Assembly (NCBI GenBank): GCA_964511495.1
Contig: CAZEFT010000023.1
Location: 1 to 46,864, forward strand
Reading direction: 5' to 3'
Length of the DNA stretch: 46,864 nt
Source of the DNA: Litorimonas sp964511495
GTDB lineage: Bacteria > Pseudomonadota > Alphaproteobacteria > Caulobacterales > Maricaulaceae
Below the pieces are notes generated by a model that made no database searches, was not told where the DNA came from, and saw nothing but the letters and a program-made list of their open reading frames with translations. Shown piece after piece: positions 31,691-40,785 of the stretch (position 1 is its first letter; the number at the start of each line of letters is the position of its first letter). Both the position numbers and the translations under genes were made by a program.

Positions 31691-34600
31691 ATGTTTTTGA
31701 AAAATAGTCACAAACGCAACCTCTTCCTTTCAACCTCAACAATGATTGCCATGGCTGCAGGCCTTATGATGGCCCCTATGGCAAATGCGATCGTACCAAA
31801 TGATAATAATGAGGGTGAAGCTGCGGTTGATAATGAAGGCGGCGTTAATGGCATCGGCATGATGTTTACGTCACAAGGCGGCGTTTGTACCGGTACATTG
31901 ATCAACCCTCGGACTGTTCTATTTGCTGCGCATTGCGTGAATAGCCGCCCTGAAACGGATTACGGCACAACTGTCGATATGTCCTTTTCTTTCAATGTCG
32001 ATAATTTTCCGGCCTTGTTGGAATGGTTTAATGGCGGTCGATTAACAAATGTCGCGAACAATATTTTTTCGGTTAATCAGGTTCAATACCATCCTGATTC
32101 TCTACTAAATCCGCAAGCTCGCGGCTTCCTTGAGGCTGATATTGCGTTGGCAACCCTTGATACACCGGCAGCAGATATCCCCACTTGGGCATTGTTGTTT
32201 TCAGCGTTACCGGCTCCGGACCAACTCGATCCGCTTACAGGAACTGGCTATCATGTAAATATTGCGGGCTACGGCCGAACCGGTAACGGGACGATAGGGG
32301 ATTTCCAAGCAATCGACTTCCGACGTCGTGCGGCAGAGAATATGTTGGGCGCCCTGACATCAATCGATGAGTTCGACACTCTCTTTTTCGGTACGCCATC
32401 GGACTTGCCACAAAACCTTTATTGGACAGATTTTGATGATCCTAATCAGGCTGATTTCTTTGACTTCAACCTTTTCTTGGACGAGCCTCTAGAAAATGAA
32501 GGCACTACGGCAGGCGGTGACTCCGGTGGCCCCCTTATTCTCGATGCTGCGAATAATGATCTAACGGATATAGACCTTCAAATCGGTGTTCTTTCCGGCG
32601 GTGGTGGCCTCTTCGGTAATTTTAGCGCCTATGGCGAATATTCGCTTTATCAACCACTCTACCTCTTTGCTGATTACATTGCTGCGGCAAACCCTTATCG
32701 TTATGTGAGCACGGTTGCAGGAGACGGGAATTGGGAAGATGCCAGTCATTGGCAAACCGATGTGGATCCGAACTATTTTGTAATTGATGACAATGGGGCT
32801 ATCGTGAATGGCTTCCCGGATGAACAACCTGACGGCATAGCGGGTTCAGATGGTGATTATGGCGCAAGCTGTTTTGATCAACACCCTCGTGATGAGCCAC
32901 GCACGACAAATTGTATTGATTACAGTACAGGTGATTTTATTCCGGCGCCGGCTGAAGATGGCAATGAGGCAGGCCCGGTCAATGCTGCGGCTTTTGTTGA
33001 TCCCTCTGTTTTCGGGGCGGCTCAACGAGGCTCTGGCGACAATTCTGCCTCTCTAGAGGGCGGCAATGCAATCATTGATCTCGGCAATGGCAATTTCCAA
33101 CAGGGTGTAACGGCTCAATCCGGTGGTGCCGTTATCGGTGCGGGGCCACTTCCGGCACCAACCATTGAAAATGGTTTGGCTGGAGCGACAGGTTTTGTGC
33201 CGAATAATATTGACCCTGATGCAGCGGCCAACACACGTGGGCGCTATTTTGATGTGACCTTGTCTGCCGATGGCACAACGACACTCTCAAGTGATGTTGA
33301 GATTGACCGTTTGACGCTTAACGGCGCGGGAGCGCGTTTGGATGTGGCGTCAGGTGGCTCATTAACAAGCCTGATTGACATCGAACAGATGAGCGGTTGG
33401 GTCGACGTTGACGGCCGTATTACCTCCGTTGGCGATTATCTTCTCATGTCCGGCATGTTGAGCGGGACAGGCACGATTGAAACGCCGTTTTTAACAAGTG
33501 TTTTGGGCGTTATCTCACCCGGTGCCGAAATGGGAGAGATTGGCACGCTGACGATTGACGGCAGTGCTGTCTTCTCATCAGGAACGACGCTCTTGATTGA
33601 TTTGGCCGAAAGCCAAAATTCAGACCGGATCGTCATTACAGGCGATTCAAGCTTGGGCGGGCAAGTCTTCTTTAACCCGACAGCGGAGACGCGGAACGGC
33701 AATGCTTATGAGTTCTTGGTCACACAGGGCACTCAAAGCGGTGAATTTACAACGCAGGGCATTAGTCCACTTCTGGATGTGGTCTTATCACACGAGAATA
33801 ATACTGTTGTTGCGCGTATTGTTGCCGGGTCTTTTGATCGTGTTATTGATGAGAATAGCAAGGTTCAAAACAGCTATGCGCAGCTTCTGGACGATTCGCG
33901 TGAAATCGGAGCCTTCAATGAAGTCTTGGCGACGCTTGATTTGTCGACAGCCGAATCTATTCGTGCCGTGCTAGACAGTTGGGCCCCTGTTTCCGAGACA
34001 ACGACGCGTAGCCTTGCCAAAACATCAACGGATCATGTTGCCCGTCTCCACAGAGATCGTTTAGATGGCATGATGTCTGATAGTTGGGGTGGTAAGATGA
34101 CCGTAATGGGCAGTCCTGTCCAAATGGCGTCCAACGCACAATACGCGACCGTCATGTCTGACGTTGCCACGCTTCAGGCCGCAGAAGGTCAGATCATGCA
34201 GACCAACGTCAATGTTCCAAATAATTACGAAATCTTCGTCGCCGGTGCCTTTATTGATGGTGATGGTAGCCCGATGCCAAACAATCAAAACTTCGGTGAA
34301 GAAGATTTTGACGGGTTTTCAATCTCCGGCGGTATTGAACATCGCTTCTCTGATATGGTCAGCTTCGGTACGTCTTTGACATATACCACTTTGGATGCCG
34401 ATGCGTCTCTAAATCAGTCTGTTGAAACAGATCACTTAGCCGCTTCTTTCTATGGCCAGGTACGCTCTAAGAAGAATGTGGTCATGGATGGACAAGTTCG
34501 TATTGGCTCTTTGAAAACAGAAACTTTACGGAATGTGGCTTTCCCTAACCCAATTTCTCTGCGTTCAGAGAGTACGGATATGACCTATGGTTTCGACCTG

Positions 34601-35047
34601 CGTGTCTCTCGTCCAACAGAGTTGGGTCAGGCTGTGTTTGTCCCACGCGCTAGCCTGCAAACGAATGTCATTCAATATGATGATGTAGAAGAGTTTGGTG
34701 GCTTCCCGGGTCTACAAATTGACCGTGACCAACATATGAGCACGCAAGGCCGTATTGGTTTCGCCGTTAAGTCAGCGGATAATGCCAATGTCTCGCTCAG
34801 CACATATGCTGACCTTGTGACAGAGTTGGGCGAAGTTGATGATGACTTCGATGCTCGCTTTGTTGGTGCGGGAACACCAACAGCGAATTTTGCGCTATTT
34901 GGAACGGATAAGACTTGGGGCGAGCTAGGTATCGGCCTTGGTTTCAACATAGACCGCGCTAAGATTAGCTTATCCGCTGATACAACAGTCGGACGAAGCG
35001 ATCTGGAAGCTCGTACTTACCGCGCCGGAATTTCTTATAAATTCTAG
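31691..35047 (+). CDS. autotransporter with trypsin-like serine protease passenger
   Basis: A 1118-residue surface protein. A long signal peptide (cut near ANA, residue 33) is followed by a chymotrypsin-fold protease, about 50-340. The triad is complete: H81 (FAAHC), D150 (EADIALATL) and S278 (GGDSGGPLI). C66 and C82 could form the loop disulfide around H81. Next comes a beta-helical stalk (about 520-740) with TTLSSDVEIDRLTLNGAGARLDVASGGSL and a signature SGTGTIET..GVISPG passenger repeat. The C-terminal barrel (about 850-1118) ends in ISYKF with terminal Phe. AAAGGG precedes the ATG. It should show or release an active S1-type protease. Targets cannot be read from sequence. It is monocistronic with a strong terminator. 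Confidence 0.93.
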   Translation: MFLKNSHKRNLFLSTSTMIAMAAGLMMAPMANAIVPNDNNEGEAAVDNEGGVNGIGMMFTSQGGVCTGTLINPRTVLFAAHCVNSRPETDYGTTVDMSFSFNVDNFPALLEWFNGGRLTNVANNIFSVNQVQYHPDSLLNPQARGFLEADIALATLDTPAADIPTWALLFSALPAPDQLDPLTGTGYHVNIAGYGRTGNGTIGDFQAIDFRRRAAENMLGALTSIDEFDTLFFGTPSDLPQNLYWTDFDDPNQADFFDFNLFLDEPLENEGTTAGGDSGGPLILDAANNDLTDIDLQIGVLSGGGGLFGNFSAYGEYSLYQPLYLFADYIAAANPYRYVSTVAGDGNWEDASHWQTDVDPNYFVIDDNGAIVNGFPDEQPDGIAGSDGDYGASCFDQHPRDEPRTTNCIDYSTGDFIPAPAEDGNEAGPVNAAAFVDPSVFGAAQRGSGDNSASLEGGNAIIDLGNGNFQQGVTAQSGGAVIGAGPLPAPTIENGLAGATGFVPNNIDPDAAANTRGRYFDVTLSADGTTTLSSDVEIDRLTLNGAGARLDVASGGSLTSLIDIEQMSGWVDVDGRITSVGDYLLMSGMLSGTGTIETPFLTSVLGVISPGAEMGEIGTLTIDGSAVFSSGTTLLIDLAESQNSDRIVITGDSSLGGQVFFNPTAETRNGNAYEFLVTQGTQSGEFTTQGISPLLDVVLSHENNTVVARIVAGSFDRVIDENSKVQNSYAQLLDDSREIGAFNEVLATLDLSTAESIRAVLDSWAPVSETTTRSLAKTSTDHVARLHRDRLDGMMSDSWGGKMTVMGSPVQMASNAQYATVMSDVATLQAAEGQIMQTNVNVPNNYEIFVAGAFIDGDGSPMPNNQNFGEEDFDGFSISGGIEHRFSDMVSFGTSLTYTTLDADASLNQSVETDHLAASFYGQVRSKKNVVMDGQVRIGSLKTETLRNVAFPNPISLRSESTDMTYGFDLRVSRPTELGQAVFVPRASLQTNVIQYDDVEEFGGFPGLQIDRDQHMSTQGRIGFAVKSADNANVSLSTYADLVTELGEVDDDFDARFVGAGTPTANFALFGTDKTWGELGIGLGFNIDRAKISLSADTTVGRSDLEARTYRAGISYKF

Positions 35048-35067
35048 GTTCAGCCAGAATATGTTAG

Positions 35068-35098
35068 AAAAAGCCGCTTCACTGGGAGCGGCTTTTTT
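35068..35098 (+). terminator. intrinsic terminator of the protease autotransporter gene
   Basis: An 11-bp stem (35068-35078 with 35087-35097), with an AGCCGCT core and A/T outer ends, has an 8-base loop and six T. It lies 20 bases after the stop. Confidence 0.9.
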
Positions 35099-35139
35099 GT
35101 TTTTAGTGGTATAGGCCTGTTTGTCGGAGGACTGATAAT

Positions 35140-35670
35140 ATGAAGAAAAAACCGAAAACAAGGATTGTCTTTGCGTTGGCGACAATGGCGAGTGCGAGTT
35201 TTATGGTGGCGTGTGCCTCTCAAACTGTTCAGGGCACAATCGAAGCCAAACCACTCTCTGATAAAGCACAGGCGAAAATGGTGTCGCCTGAAGAGAAGGA
35301 ACGCCCCGTACAAGCAGCACCAATAGAGACTAAAGAAACGAGGGTAGAGGTAAGCGATATGCCGAGCAGTAAAAACGCGTTTCGAAACTACTGGATACTA
35401 AACACTACGCCGATCTTTGACATTAATGACAAGAAAGTTGGTGAGCTTGACAAAGGTAAAATTGTTCGCGTCTTTCACATGGGGGACGAGCGTGCTTTTA
35501 TTTCTGAGGACAGAACGCAATGGGTGCGCCGCCTGTCTCTGACAACGCGTCATCCCGATATGAAACGTGCCTCTGAAACGGCGACGACCGGGCAGGAACG
35601 TATCGACAAGGACGCTTTGATTGAACAACTTAAGAGTGGGGAGCGTCAGCAAAATCCTGATAAAAACTAA
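35140..35670 (+). CDS. small lipoprotein with a possible SH3-like domain
   Basis: A 176-residue protein with GGAGG at good spacing before the ATG. A lipoprotein signal ends in FMVAC (C25). A charged, Pro/Glu/Lys-rich linker (30-80) leads to a compact beta-rich part (about 84-135) with WILNTTPIFDINDKKVGELDKGKIVRVFHMGDERAFISEDRTQWVRRLSL. The pattern of initial strand, turn, GELDKG and a terminal WVR strand looks like a bacterial SH3 domain, but this is a shape judgement. The tail is hydrophilic. It is probably anchored in the outer membrane and could touch peptidoglycan. I do not recognise a named family. Confidence 0.7.
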   Translation: MKKKPKTRIVFALATMASASFMVACASQTVQGTIEAKPLSDKAQAKMVSPEEKERPVQAAPIETKETRVEVSDMPSSKNAFRNYWILNTTPIFDINDKKVGELDKGKIVRVFHMGDERAFISEDRTQWVRRLSLTTRHPDMKRASETATTGQERIDKDALIEQLKSGERQQNPDKN

Positions 35671-35759
35671 AATACAATATTAGGTATTTGTGCTGAGACT
35701 AGCTTAGGAATAGGTTGATTCAAGGCGACTTGATGTTTGGGATTTGATAAGCTCTCAAC

Positions 35760-36371
35760 ATGTTACCCAGCTTTCTCATCCTCGATGATTTTCTATCCAA
35801 CCCTTATGATGTCAGGCGTCAGGCCCTAGGGCTAGATTATGATCCGTCTTTAAAGAAGGGAAACTATCCGGGGCTTCTGTCCTCAAAAGCCTTACCCGTA
35901 GAGGCATTGAACAAAACCGTGTCCAAAGTCGCAGGTCTGCCGTTAAAGGCGGCACCCAATACGTCGCACGGATATTGCCGCCTGACTTTGGCCGGCGATA
36001 AAGGTGTAACGGGTGTCCATGTTGATCCGTGTTTTTACTCCGGCATTTTATATTTATCCGAGCCGAAACATTGCAAAGGCGGCACAGATTTCTTCAGGCA
36101 TCGCCGGACGGGTTTGGAGCGAGTACCGACCACTCAAACGGAACTTTTGCAAAGCGGTTATACCGACCCCAACACGCTTATCGAAGATGTGATTAATAAG
36201 GACTGCAATAAAGCGTCAAAATGGGAACGTGTCATGCGTGCACCCATGCGATTTAATCGCCTTATTTTATTTAATCCGATGATGTTCCACAATGCAGCCC
36301 CGGCTTTTGGCCGCGATGCCGCATCCGGTCGCCTCGTCTGCCTACTTTTCTTCACTCCTGACAGGGCGTGA
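35760..36371 (+). CDS. DUF6445-type protein, possible 2-oxoglutarate/Fe(II) oxygenase fold
   Basis: A 203-residue cytosolic protein. It starts with FLILDDFLSNPYDVRRQAL, as many small cupin-fold oxygenases do. The pattern H87-x-D89 (GVHVDPCFYSGILYLS), H177 (FNPMMFHNAAPAFG) and R191 (GRLVCLLFF) fits the HxD...H...R facial triad plus 2-oxoglutarate-binding Arg of Fe(II)-dependent oxygenases. Strand lengths around it fit too. Related proteins have been seen near tryptophan halogenase and TonB-receptor genes; neither is here. The start ATG has no clear ribosome-binding site. The family name is from recollection, and the catalytic reading is inferred from the motif. Confidence 0.65.
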   Translation: MLPSFLILDDFLSNPYDVRRQALGLDYDPSLKKGNYPGLLSSKALPVEALNKTVSKVAGLPLKAAPNTSHGYCRLTLAGDKGVTGVHVDPCFYSGILYLSEPKHCKGGTDFFRHRRTGLERVPTTQTELLQSGYTDPNTLIEDVINKDCNKASKWERVMRAPMRFNRLILFNPMMFHNAAPAFGRDAASGRLVCLLFFTPDRA

Positions 36372-36508
36372 TACTACGGAGCCACGGCCTAGCCAGGGAT
36401 TGCACCGTTTACATTCCCCGCAATATAAATCAGAGTTATTGTCAGAGGCTGTGAAAAAGAGGCGCCTCATGGGGATAAGCTTTGTGGGATAAGTATCTGG
36501 GGGAAGAT

Positions 36509-37921
36509 ATGTCGGCGACTATGATCGTTCTCATCACTTTGGTGATCTATAAAATTTTACTATTGGGCATAGGCTTCTGGGCGTCACGCCATGTGCGTTC
36601 AGAGAATGATTTTTTCTTAGCCGGAAAAGCGGCGGGACGTGGATTAGGAGCCTGGACGGCGGGCTTGTCCTACGCCGCTTCCACTTCCTCCGCTTGGGTT
36701 CTGTTAGGGTTTACCGGTGCAGTTTACAGCCAAGGCGTTGTCGCATTATGGCTCATACCCGGAATTTTTGGTGGCTATCTGATGACGTGGCTCGTCATGG
36801 GACCGCAACTTAATGCTGAAACGGCCTCGCGCGGACATTTGACGATCGTGGATTTTATCAGCGCTGATATTGAAGATCATTGGCGACGGATTATCGGTCC
36901 GATTTGTGCGCTCATGATACTTTTTTGTTTCGTGTTTTATATCTCTTCCCAATTCCAAGCCGCCGGAAATGCGCTGACCGAGGTATTCGGGATTAATACG
37001 GTAGAGGCGATTTTAATCGGGGCCGTTATTATTGTCGTTTACTGCCTCTTGGGTGGGTTTCTTGCCGCCAGTGTGACTGATGCTTTACAGGCGGTTGTGA
37101 TGATGGCGGCCTGTATTCTTGTCCCGCTTGCCGCCGTCAACCATATGGGCGGAGTAGGAGCCGTCATGACCACATTGCATGACACAGAACCGAAGAGCTA
37201 TTTCAGCCTGTCCGGAGGCGCGGCGGGCATGGCAGGTCTGGGCTTGATTATGGGGCTCTTCGGGACAGGTCTGGGCGCATTAGGACAACCTCAGCTCTTG
37301 AACCGTATCATGTCAGTGCGCTCGCAGGCGGAACGTGTGCAAGGTGCCGTGATTACCATTGTTTGGGGCGTTGTGATTTATTCAGGTTTGATTTGTCTCG
37401 CTTTCGCAGGACGGGCCAGTGGCATTGAAACCGGAACAGAAGGTTTGTTTTTTGCGGCAGCGAAGGCATTTTTACCGGCCGTATTGGCCGGTATTGTCAC
37501 GGCGGCCGTCTTATCGGCGGTGATGTCCACGGTGGATAGCCTGCTCCTCGCGGCGGCCTCCGCCGTCTCACACGATATGGGCGCGAAATATCCTACGCCA
37601 GAACGCGCTTTGCTTTTCGGACGTTTGGCGATGGTTGGTATTGCTGTCGTGGCGGTGTTGATGACCTTGTTTTTACCCAAGGACATTTTCAGTCGAGTAT
37701 TGTTCAGTTGGGTCGCTCTGGGCGCTGCTTTTGGCCCTGTGGTTTTGGTGCGTTGTTTGGGATGGCGGGTCAGCGGCGGCTATGTTCTCCTCGCCATTTT
37801 AACTGGATTTTTCATGGCCGTCGGTTTTGCGAATATTGCTGGGCCTTTTGCAGACGTGATGGAGAAATGGGTGTCTTGGATTGCGGCTTTGATTTTATTG
37901 ATCCTCGGTCGGGTGAAATAG
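36509..37921 (+). CDS. sodium:solute symporter (SSS family, PutP-like)
   Basis: A 470-residue inner-membrane transporter with about thirteen hydrophobic segments. I start at the ATG at 36509 because GGGGGAAG stands just before it; a TTG at 36482 lies upstream. Family landmarks are the early DFFLAGKAAGRGLGAWTAGLSYAASTSSAWVLLGFTGAVY, with the sodium-site small residues, the central FGTGLGALGQPQLLNRIMSVRS, and AAVLSAVMSTVDSLLLAAASAVSHD. The PutP-like layout suggests proline or another small carboxylate or amino acid. Sequence alone cannot fix the substrate. It is followed after 14 bases by the monooxygenase gene, so uptake may serve that pathway. Confidence 0.9.
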   Translation: MSATMIVLITLVIYKILLLGIGFWASRHVRSENDFFLAGKAAGRGLGAWTAGLSYAASTSSAWVLLGFTGAVYSQGVVALWLIPGIFGGYLMTWLVMGPQLNAETASRGHLTIVDFISADIEDHWRRIIGPICALMILFCFVFYISSQFQAAGNALTEVFGINTVEAILIGAVIIVVYCLLGGFLAASVTDALQAVVMMAACILVPLAAVNHMGGVGAVMTTLHDTEPKSYFSLSGGAAGMAGLGLIMGLFGTGLGALGQPQLLNRIMSVRSQAERVQGAVITIVWGVVIYSGLICLAFAGRASGIETGTEGLFFAAAKAFLPAVLAGIVTAAVLSAVMSTVDSLLLAAASAVSHDMGAKYPTPERALLFGRLAMVGIAVVAVLMTLFLPKDIFSRVLFSWVALGAAFGPVVLVRCLGWRVSGGYVLLAILTGFFMAVGFANIAGPFADVMEKWVSWIAALILLILGRVK

Positions 37922-37935
37922 GTTTAGACTGAGGG

Positions 37936-39378
37936 ATGAAAAAGACTTGGCACACCCTCATTATCGGCTCTGGCTTTGGCGGCCTCTGTATGGCGGCAAA
38001 ATTGAAAGAGGGTGGGACGGCTGATTTTCTCATCTTGGAAAAAGCCCAAGCGATTGGCGGGACATGGCGAGAAAACACTTACCCCGGAGCAGAATGCGAT
38101 GTCCCTAGTGCGCTTTATTCCTACTCATTTGCGCGCAATCCGACATGGGATTTCAAATGGGCAAAACAGCCGCAGATCTTGCGCTATATCCATGATTTTG
38201 CGCATGATCGCGGATTAAAGTCTCATCTTAAATTTAACTCGAAACTCGTTTCGGCTCACTATAATAACGGTTTGTGGACGGTGAGCTTAGAAAGTGGAGA
38301 AACCCTTCACTGTCGGTTTTTAGTCAGCGCTATCGGTCAGCTCCATCATCCAAATATTCCCTCTTTCAAAGGTGTGCAGATATATAAAGGCGAGAGCTTT
38401 CATTCCGCCCAATGGCAGCATGATGTGCCTTTATCCGGCAAAAATGTCGCGGTCATCGGTAATGCGGCGAGCGCTGTGCAGCTTATCCCCGAAGTCGCGG
38501 AACAGGCAGAGACGCTGACAATTTATCACCGCACACCCAACTGGATTATTCCTAAAGGCGATCGGCCTTATTCGAAATTTGAAAAAGCCTTAGGAAAAAA
38601 ATGGCCGTGGCTAACGAATTTTTACCGTTTTCACATCTGGTGTCTGGGGGAATATGGCTTGTGGCCGATGATAAAAGGTAACCCTCTCGCAGCGGCTTGG
38701 GGCCGCAGACTTTTCAAACGACATTTGCGAGAACATATCAAAGATAAATCATTGCAGGATGTTTTAACACCGGATTACCCGATTGGTGCAAAACGGGTTT
38801 TACTGTCGGATAAATATTTCCCCGCTCTGGCCTGTGATAATGTGACACTCATTGATGGCGATGTTAAAGCCTTTGATGAAAAGGGTCTCATCGATAAAGA
38901 CGGTCATCACCGAGAACATGATTTTGTTATCTTTGCGACAGGGTTTCACACAAACCCGTTCTTAAAAGACATAGACATTATTGGTGAAGGTGGACAGGCT
39001 TTGCGGGATAAATGGAAAGACGGCGCTTTTGCCTATCACGGGACAATGGTATCAGGCTTCCCAAACCTTTTCATTCTATACGGGCCCAATACAAATACGG
39101 GCCATACCTCCATCATTTTTAAGCTTGAACAACAGGTCGGATATGCGCTCAAACTCATGGGCAAAGCAGGCGATGGGGCTATCACGGTAAAGCCTGATGC
39201 AGAGGCAAGCTTTAATACTGAAATCCAAACACGGTTAGCCACTCTAGCTTGGGCGAAGATAGAAGCCAGTTGGTATAAGGATGGTGAGCATGTGACCAAT
39301 AATTGGCCAGGCTCATCATTGGAGTTTAAGCGCCGATTGAAAAGCCCAATTTGGGATGATTTTGAGGTAAGGCTATGA
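37936..39378 (+). CDS. flavin-containing monooxygenase, Baeyer-Villiger type
   Basis: A 480-residue two-dinucleotide-fold flavoprotein. The FAD site is IIGSGFGGLCMAAKL (residues 9-23). GGTWRENTYPGAECDVPSALYSYSF (41-65) is typical of type I Baeyer-Villiger enzymes. The fingerprint FxGxxxHxxxW(P/D) is present as Y150-x-G152-xxx-H156-xxx-W160-Q, with Tyr for Phe and Gln for Pro/Asp. The NADPH site is VAVIGNAASAVQLIPEV (171-187). Such enzymes insert oxygen next to a ketone to give an ester or lactone. The overlap of its stop with an esterase start (ATGA) supports that chemistry. The substrate is unknown. Confidence 0.9.
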   Translation: MKKTWHTLIIGSGFGGLCMAAKLKEGGTADFLILEKAQAIGGTWRENTYPGAECDVPSALYSYSFARNPTWDFKWAKQPQILRYIHDFAHDRGLKSHLKFNSKLVSAHYNNGLWTVSLESGETLHCRFLVSAIGQLHHPNIPSFKGVQIYKGESFHSAQWQHDVPLSGKNVAVIGNAASAVQLIPEVAEQAETLTIYHRTPNWIIPKGDRPYSKFEKALGKKWPWLTNFYRFHIWCLGEYGLWPMIKGNPLAAAWGRRLFKRHLREHIKDKSLQDVLTPDYPIGAKRVLLSDKYFPALACDNVTLIDGDVKAFDEKGLIDKDGHHREHDFVIFATGFHTNPFLKDIDIIGEGGQALRDKWKDGAFAYHGTMVSGFPNLFILYGPNTNTGHTSIIFKLEQQVGYALKLMGKAGDGAITVKPDAEASFNTEIQTRLATLAWAKIEASWYKDGEHVTNNWPGSSLEFKRRLKSPIWDDFEVRL

Positions 39379-40250
39379 CGACACTCAAATATAAGCTGTT
39401 CGAAACGGGCTTGCGGTTACTGCGATACCGCCATCGTCTAACGAAAGATATTCAGAAGGAAAAAGTCGGTAGTGCTTGGCCTAAGGGTCAATATGCAGAG
39501 CGTTTCCAGAGCAGTGACTTCCAAGGCCGAAAGGTCTGGACGGTCCACCCTCAATCCGGTGAAAGCCCAAACTGCTATGTTCATTTTCATGGCGGTGCAT
39601 ATGTTTATAGACTTTTGGATATTCATTTTCCGACTTTGTGTGAATTGGCGGATCAAAGCGGGGTGAGCGTTATTGTCCCCGACTATCCGATTTATCCGGT
39701 CATAGCCCAAGAGACGCATCAATGGAGTACTGCCTTCTGTGAGTCAGTCATTCAGGCGAGAGGTCTTGGTAATGTTTCGATCGGGGGCTGTTCTGCTGGA
39801 GGCAATTTGGCACTATCTATTTTACAGTTGCGGAGAGAGGCAGGGCAAGGCAATCCGCGTGAGACAATCCTCTGGTCACCTTGGGTTGATTTGAGCGACG
39901 AAGCGCTTGTTAAAGCGAGGCCCGATCACGACCCTATATTGTCAATTAAAGGGATAACCTTATCGGCGAAGCGGTTCGCGCAGGAACGCGACGGCAAAGA
40001 CCCATTAATAAGTCCGACTTATGCTGACTTGAACGGGCTGTCCAACCTCCATATTTTCACGGGTGAGAAAGACCTTCTTCATGCCGATATTGCCGCCTTT
40101 GCCGAGAAAGCTAAAGCGGCGAATTGTTTGAAGACCTATCAAAGTGAGCCGGAGTTCGGACATTATTGGATGTTCTACCCGACAAAGGACCGTCACCGGA
40201 CAATTGCGGAAACCGCTGCTTTAATCCGAGGTTTTAAGGCCTCTGTGTGA
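39375..40250 (+). CDS. alpha/beta hydrolase, hormone-sensitive-lipase family
   Basis: A 291-residue esterase. The oxyanion motif is HFHGGAYVY (H72-G-G). The nucleophile is S140 in GGCSAGGN, the acid is D233 in TGEKDLLHAD, and the His is H263 in EFGHYWMF. VPDYPIYP is the usual HSL-family strand end. No signal peptide, so cytosolic. It overlaps the monooxygenase stop by 4 bp and probably opens the ester or lactone made by that enzyme; this is inferred from gene order. It converges on the VOC gene with four bases between stops and no terminator. Confidence 0.9.
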   Translation: MTTLKYKLFETGLRLLRYRHRLTKDIQKEKVGSAWPKGQYAERFQSSDFQGRKVWTVHPQSGESPNCYVHFHGGAYVYRLLDIHFPTLCELADQSGVSVIVPDYPIYPVIAQETHQWSTAFCESVIQARGLGNVSIGGCSAGGNLALSILQLRREAGQGNPRETILWSPWVDLSDEALVKARPDHDPILSIKGITLSAKRFAQERDGKDPLISPTYADLNGLSNLHIFTGEKDLLHADIAAFAEKAKAANCLKTYQSEPEFGHYWMFYPTKDRHRTIAETAALIRGFKASV

Positions 40251-40254
40251 AAAC

Positions 40255-40638
40255 CTACTGCTCGATAATTTGGATAAGATTCCCGCATGTGTCGTTGAAT
40301 ACAGCGAGTTTAAAGTCGCCCATATCTTTGGGGGGAGAGGTAAACTCGACGCCTTTGGAGCTCAGGCGTTCATATTCCTTATCCATATCGGCAACGGAGA
40401 AAGCGGTATAAGGAATGCCGTCTTTCATCAAAGAGGCTTGTAGGGATTTAGCTGCCGGATAAACATTAGGCTCCAGGGCTAATTCAATGCTGTTGTCTTC
40501 TTCAGGAGAGATGAGTGTCAGCCAATTATGCTCCCCCATAGGGATATCATGTTTCACCTTAAAACCGAGAATGTTTGTATAAAACTCCTTCGCCTTTTTT
40601 TGGTCATCGACGATGACACTTTTAATATACATACGCAT
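40255..40638 (-). CDS. VOC-superfamily (glyoxalase/bleomycin-resistance-like) protein
   Basis: A 127-residue protein of two beta-alpha-beta-beta-beta modules: YIKSVIVDDQKKAKEFYTNILGFKVKHD and later YTAFSVADMDKEYERLSSKGVEFTSPP, closing KLAVFNDTCGNLIQIIEQ. The final Glu of IQIIE is the usual metal ligand of the second module. Members are metal-dependent isomerases, dioxygenases or binding proteins for small toxic molecules. The function here is open. GGAAGGG precedes the ATG. It faces the monooxygenase/esterase operon. Confidence 0.85.
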   Translation of the reverse strand: MRMYIKSVIVDDQKKAKEFYTNILGFKVKHDIPMGEHNWLTLISPEEDNSIELALEPNVYPAAKSLQASLMKDGIPYTAFSVADMDKEYERLSSKGVEFTSPPKDMGDFKLAVFNDTCGNLIQIIEQ

Positions 40639-40733
40639 GAAATTTCCCTTCCAATGTTTTGCCTGATTTTACACAAAGATAACAAAAAAAGTCCAGTCGG
40701 TTCAAACGGCTAGGGGATTATCCATTTTGACAT

Positions 40734-40765
40734 AAAAAAAGCGCCCCCAACTTGGAGCGCTTTTT
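40734..40765 (-). terminator. terminator of the fadB-type operon
   Basis: AAAAAAAGCGC (40734-40744) and GCGCTTTTT (40757-40765) enclose a partly paired C-rich loop. Read on the minus strand it ends in seven T, about 20 bases after the stop of the multifunctional beta-oxidation gene. It may also work on the plus strand. Confidence 0.8.
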
Positions 40766-40785
40766 CAGTTTTACTTTCGGGTACT

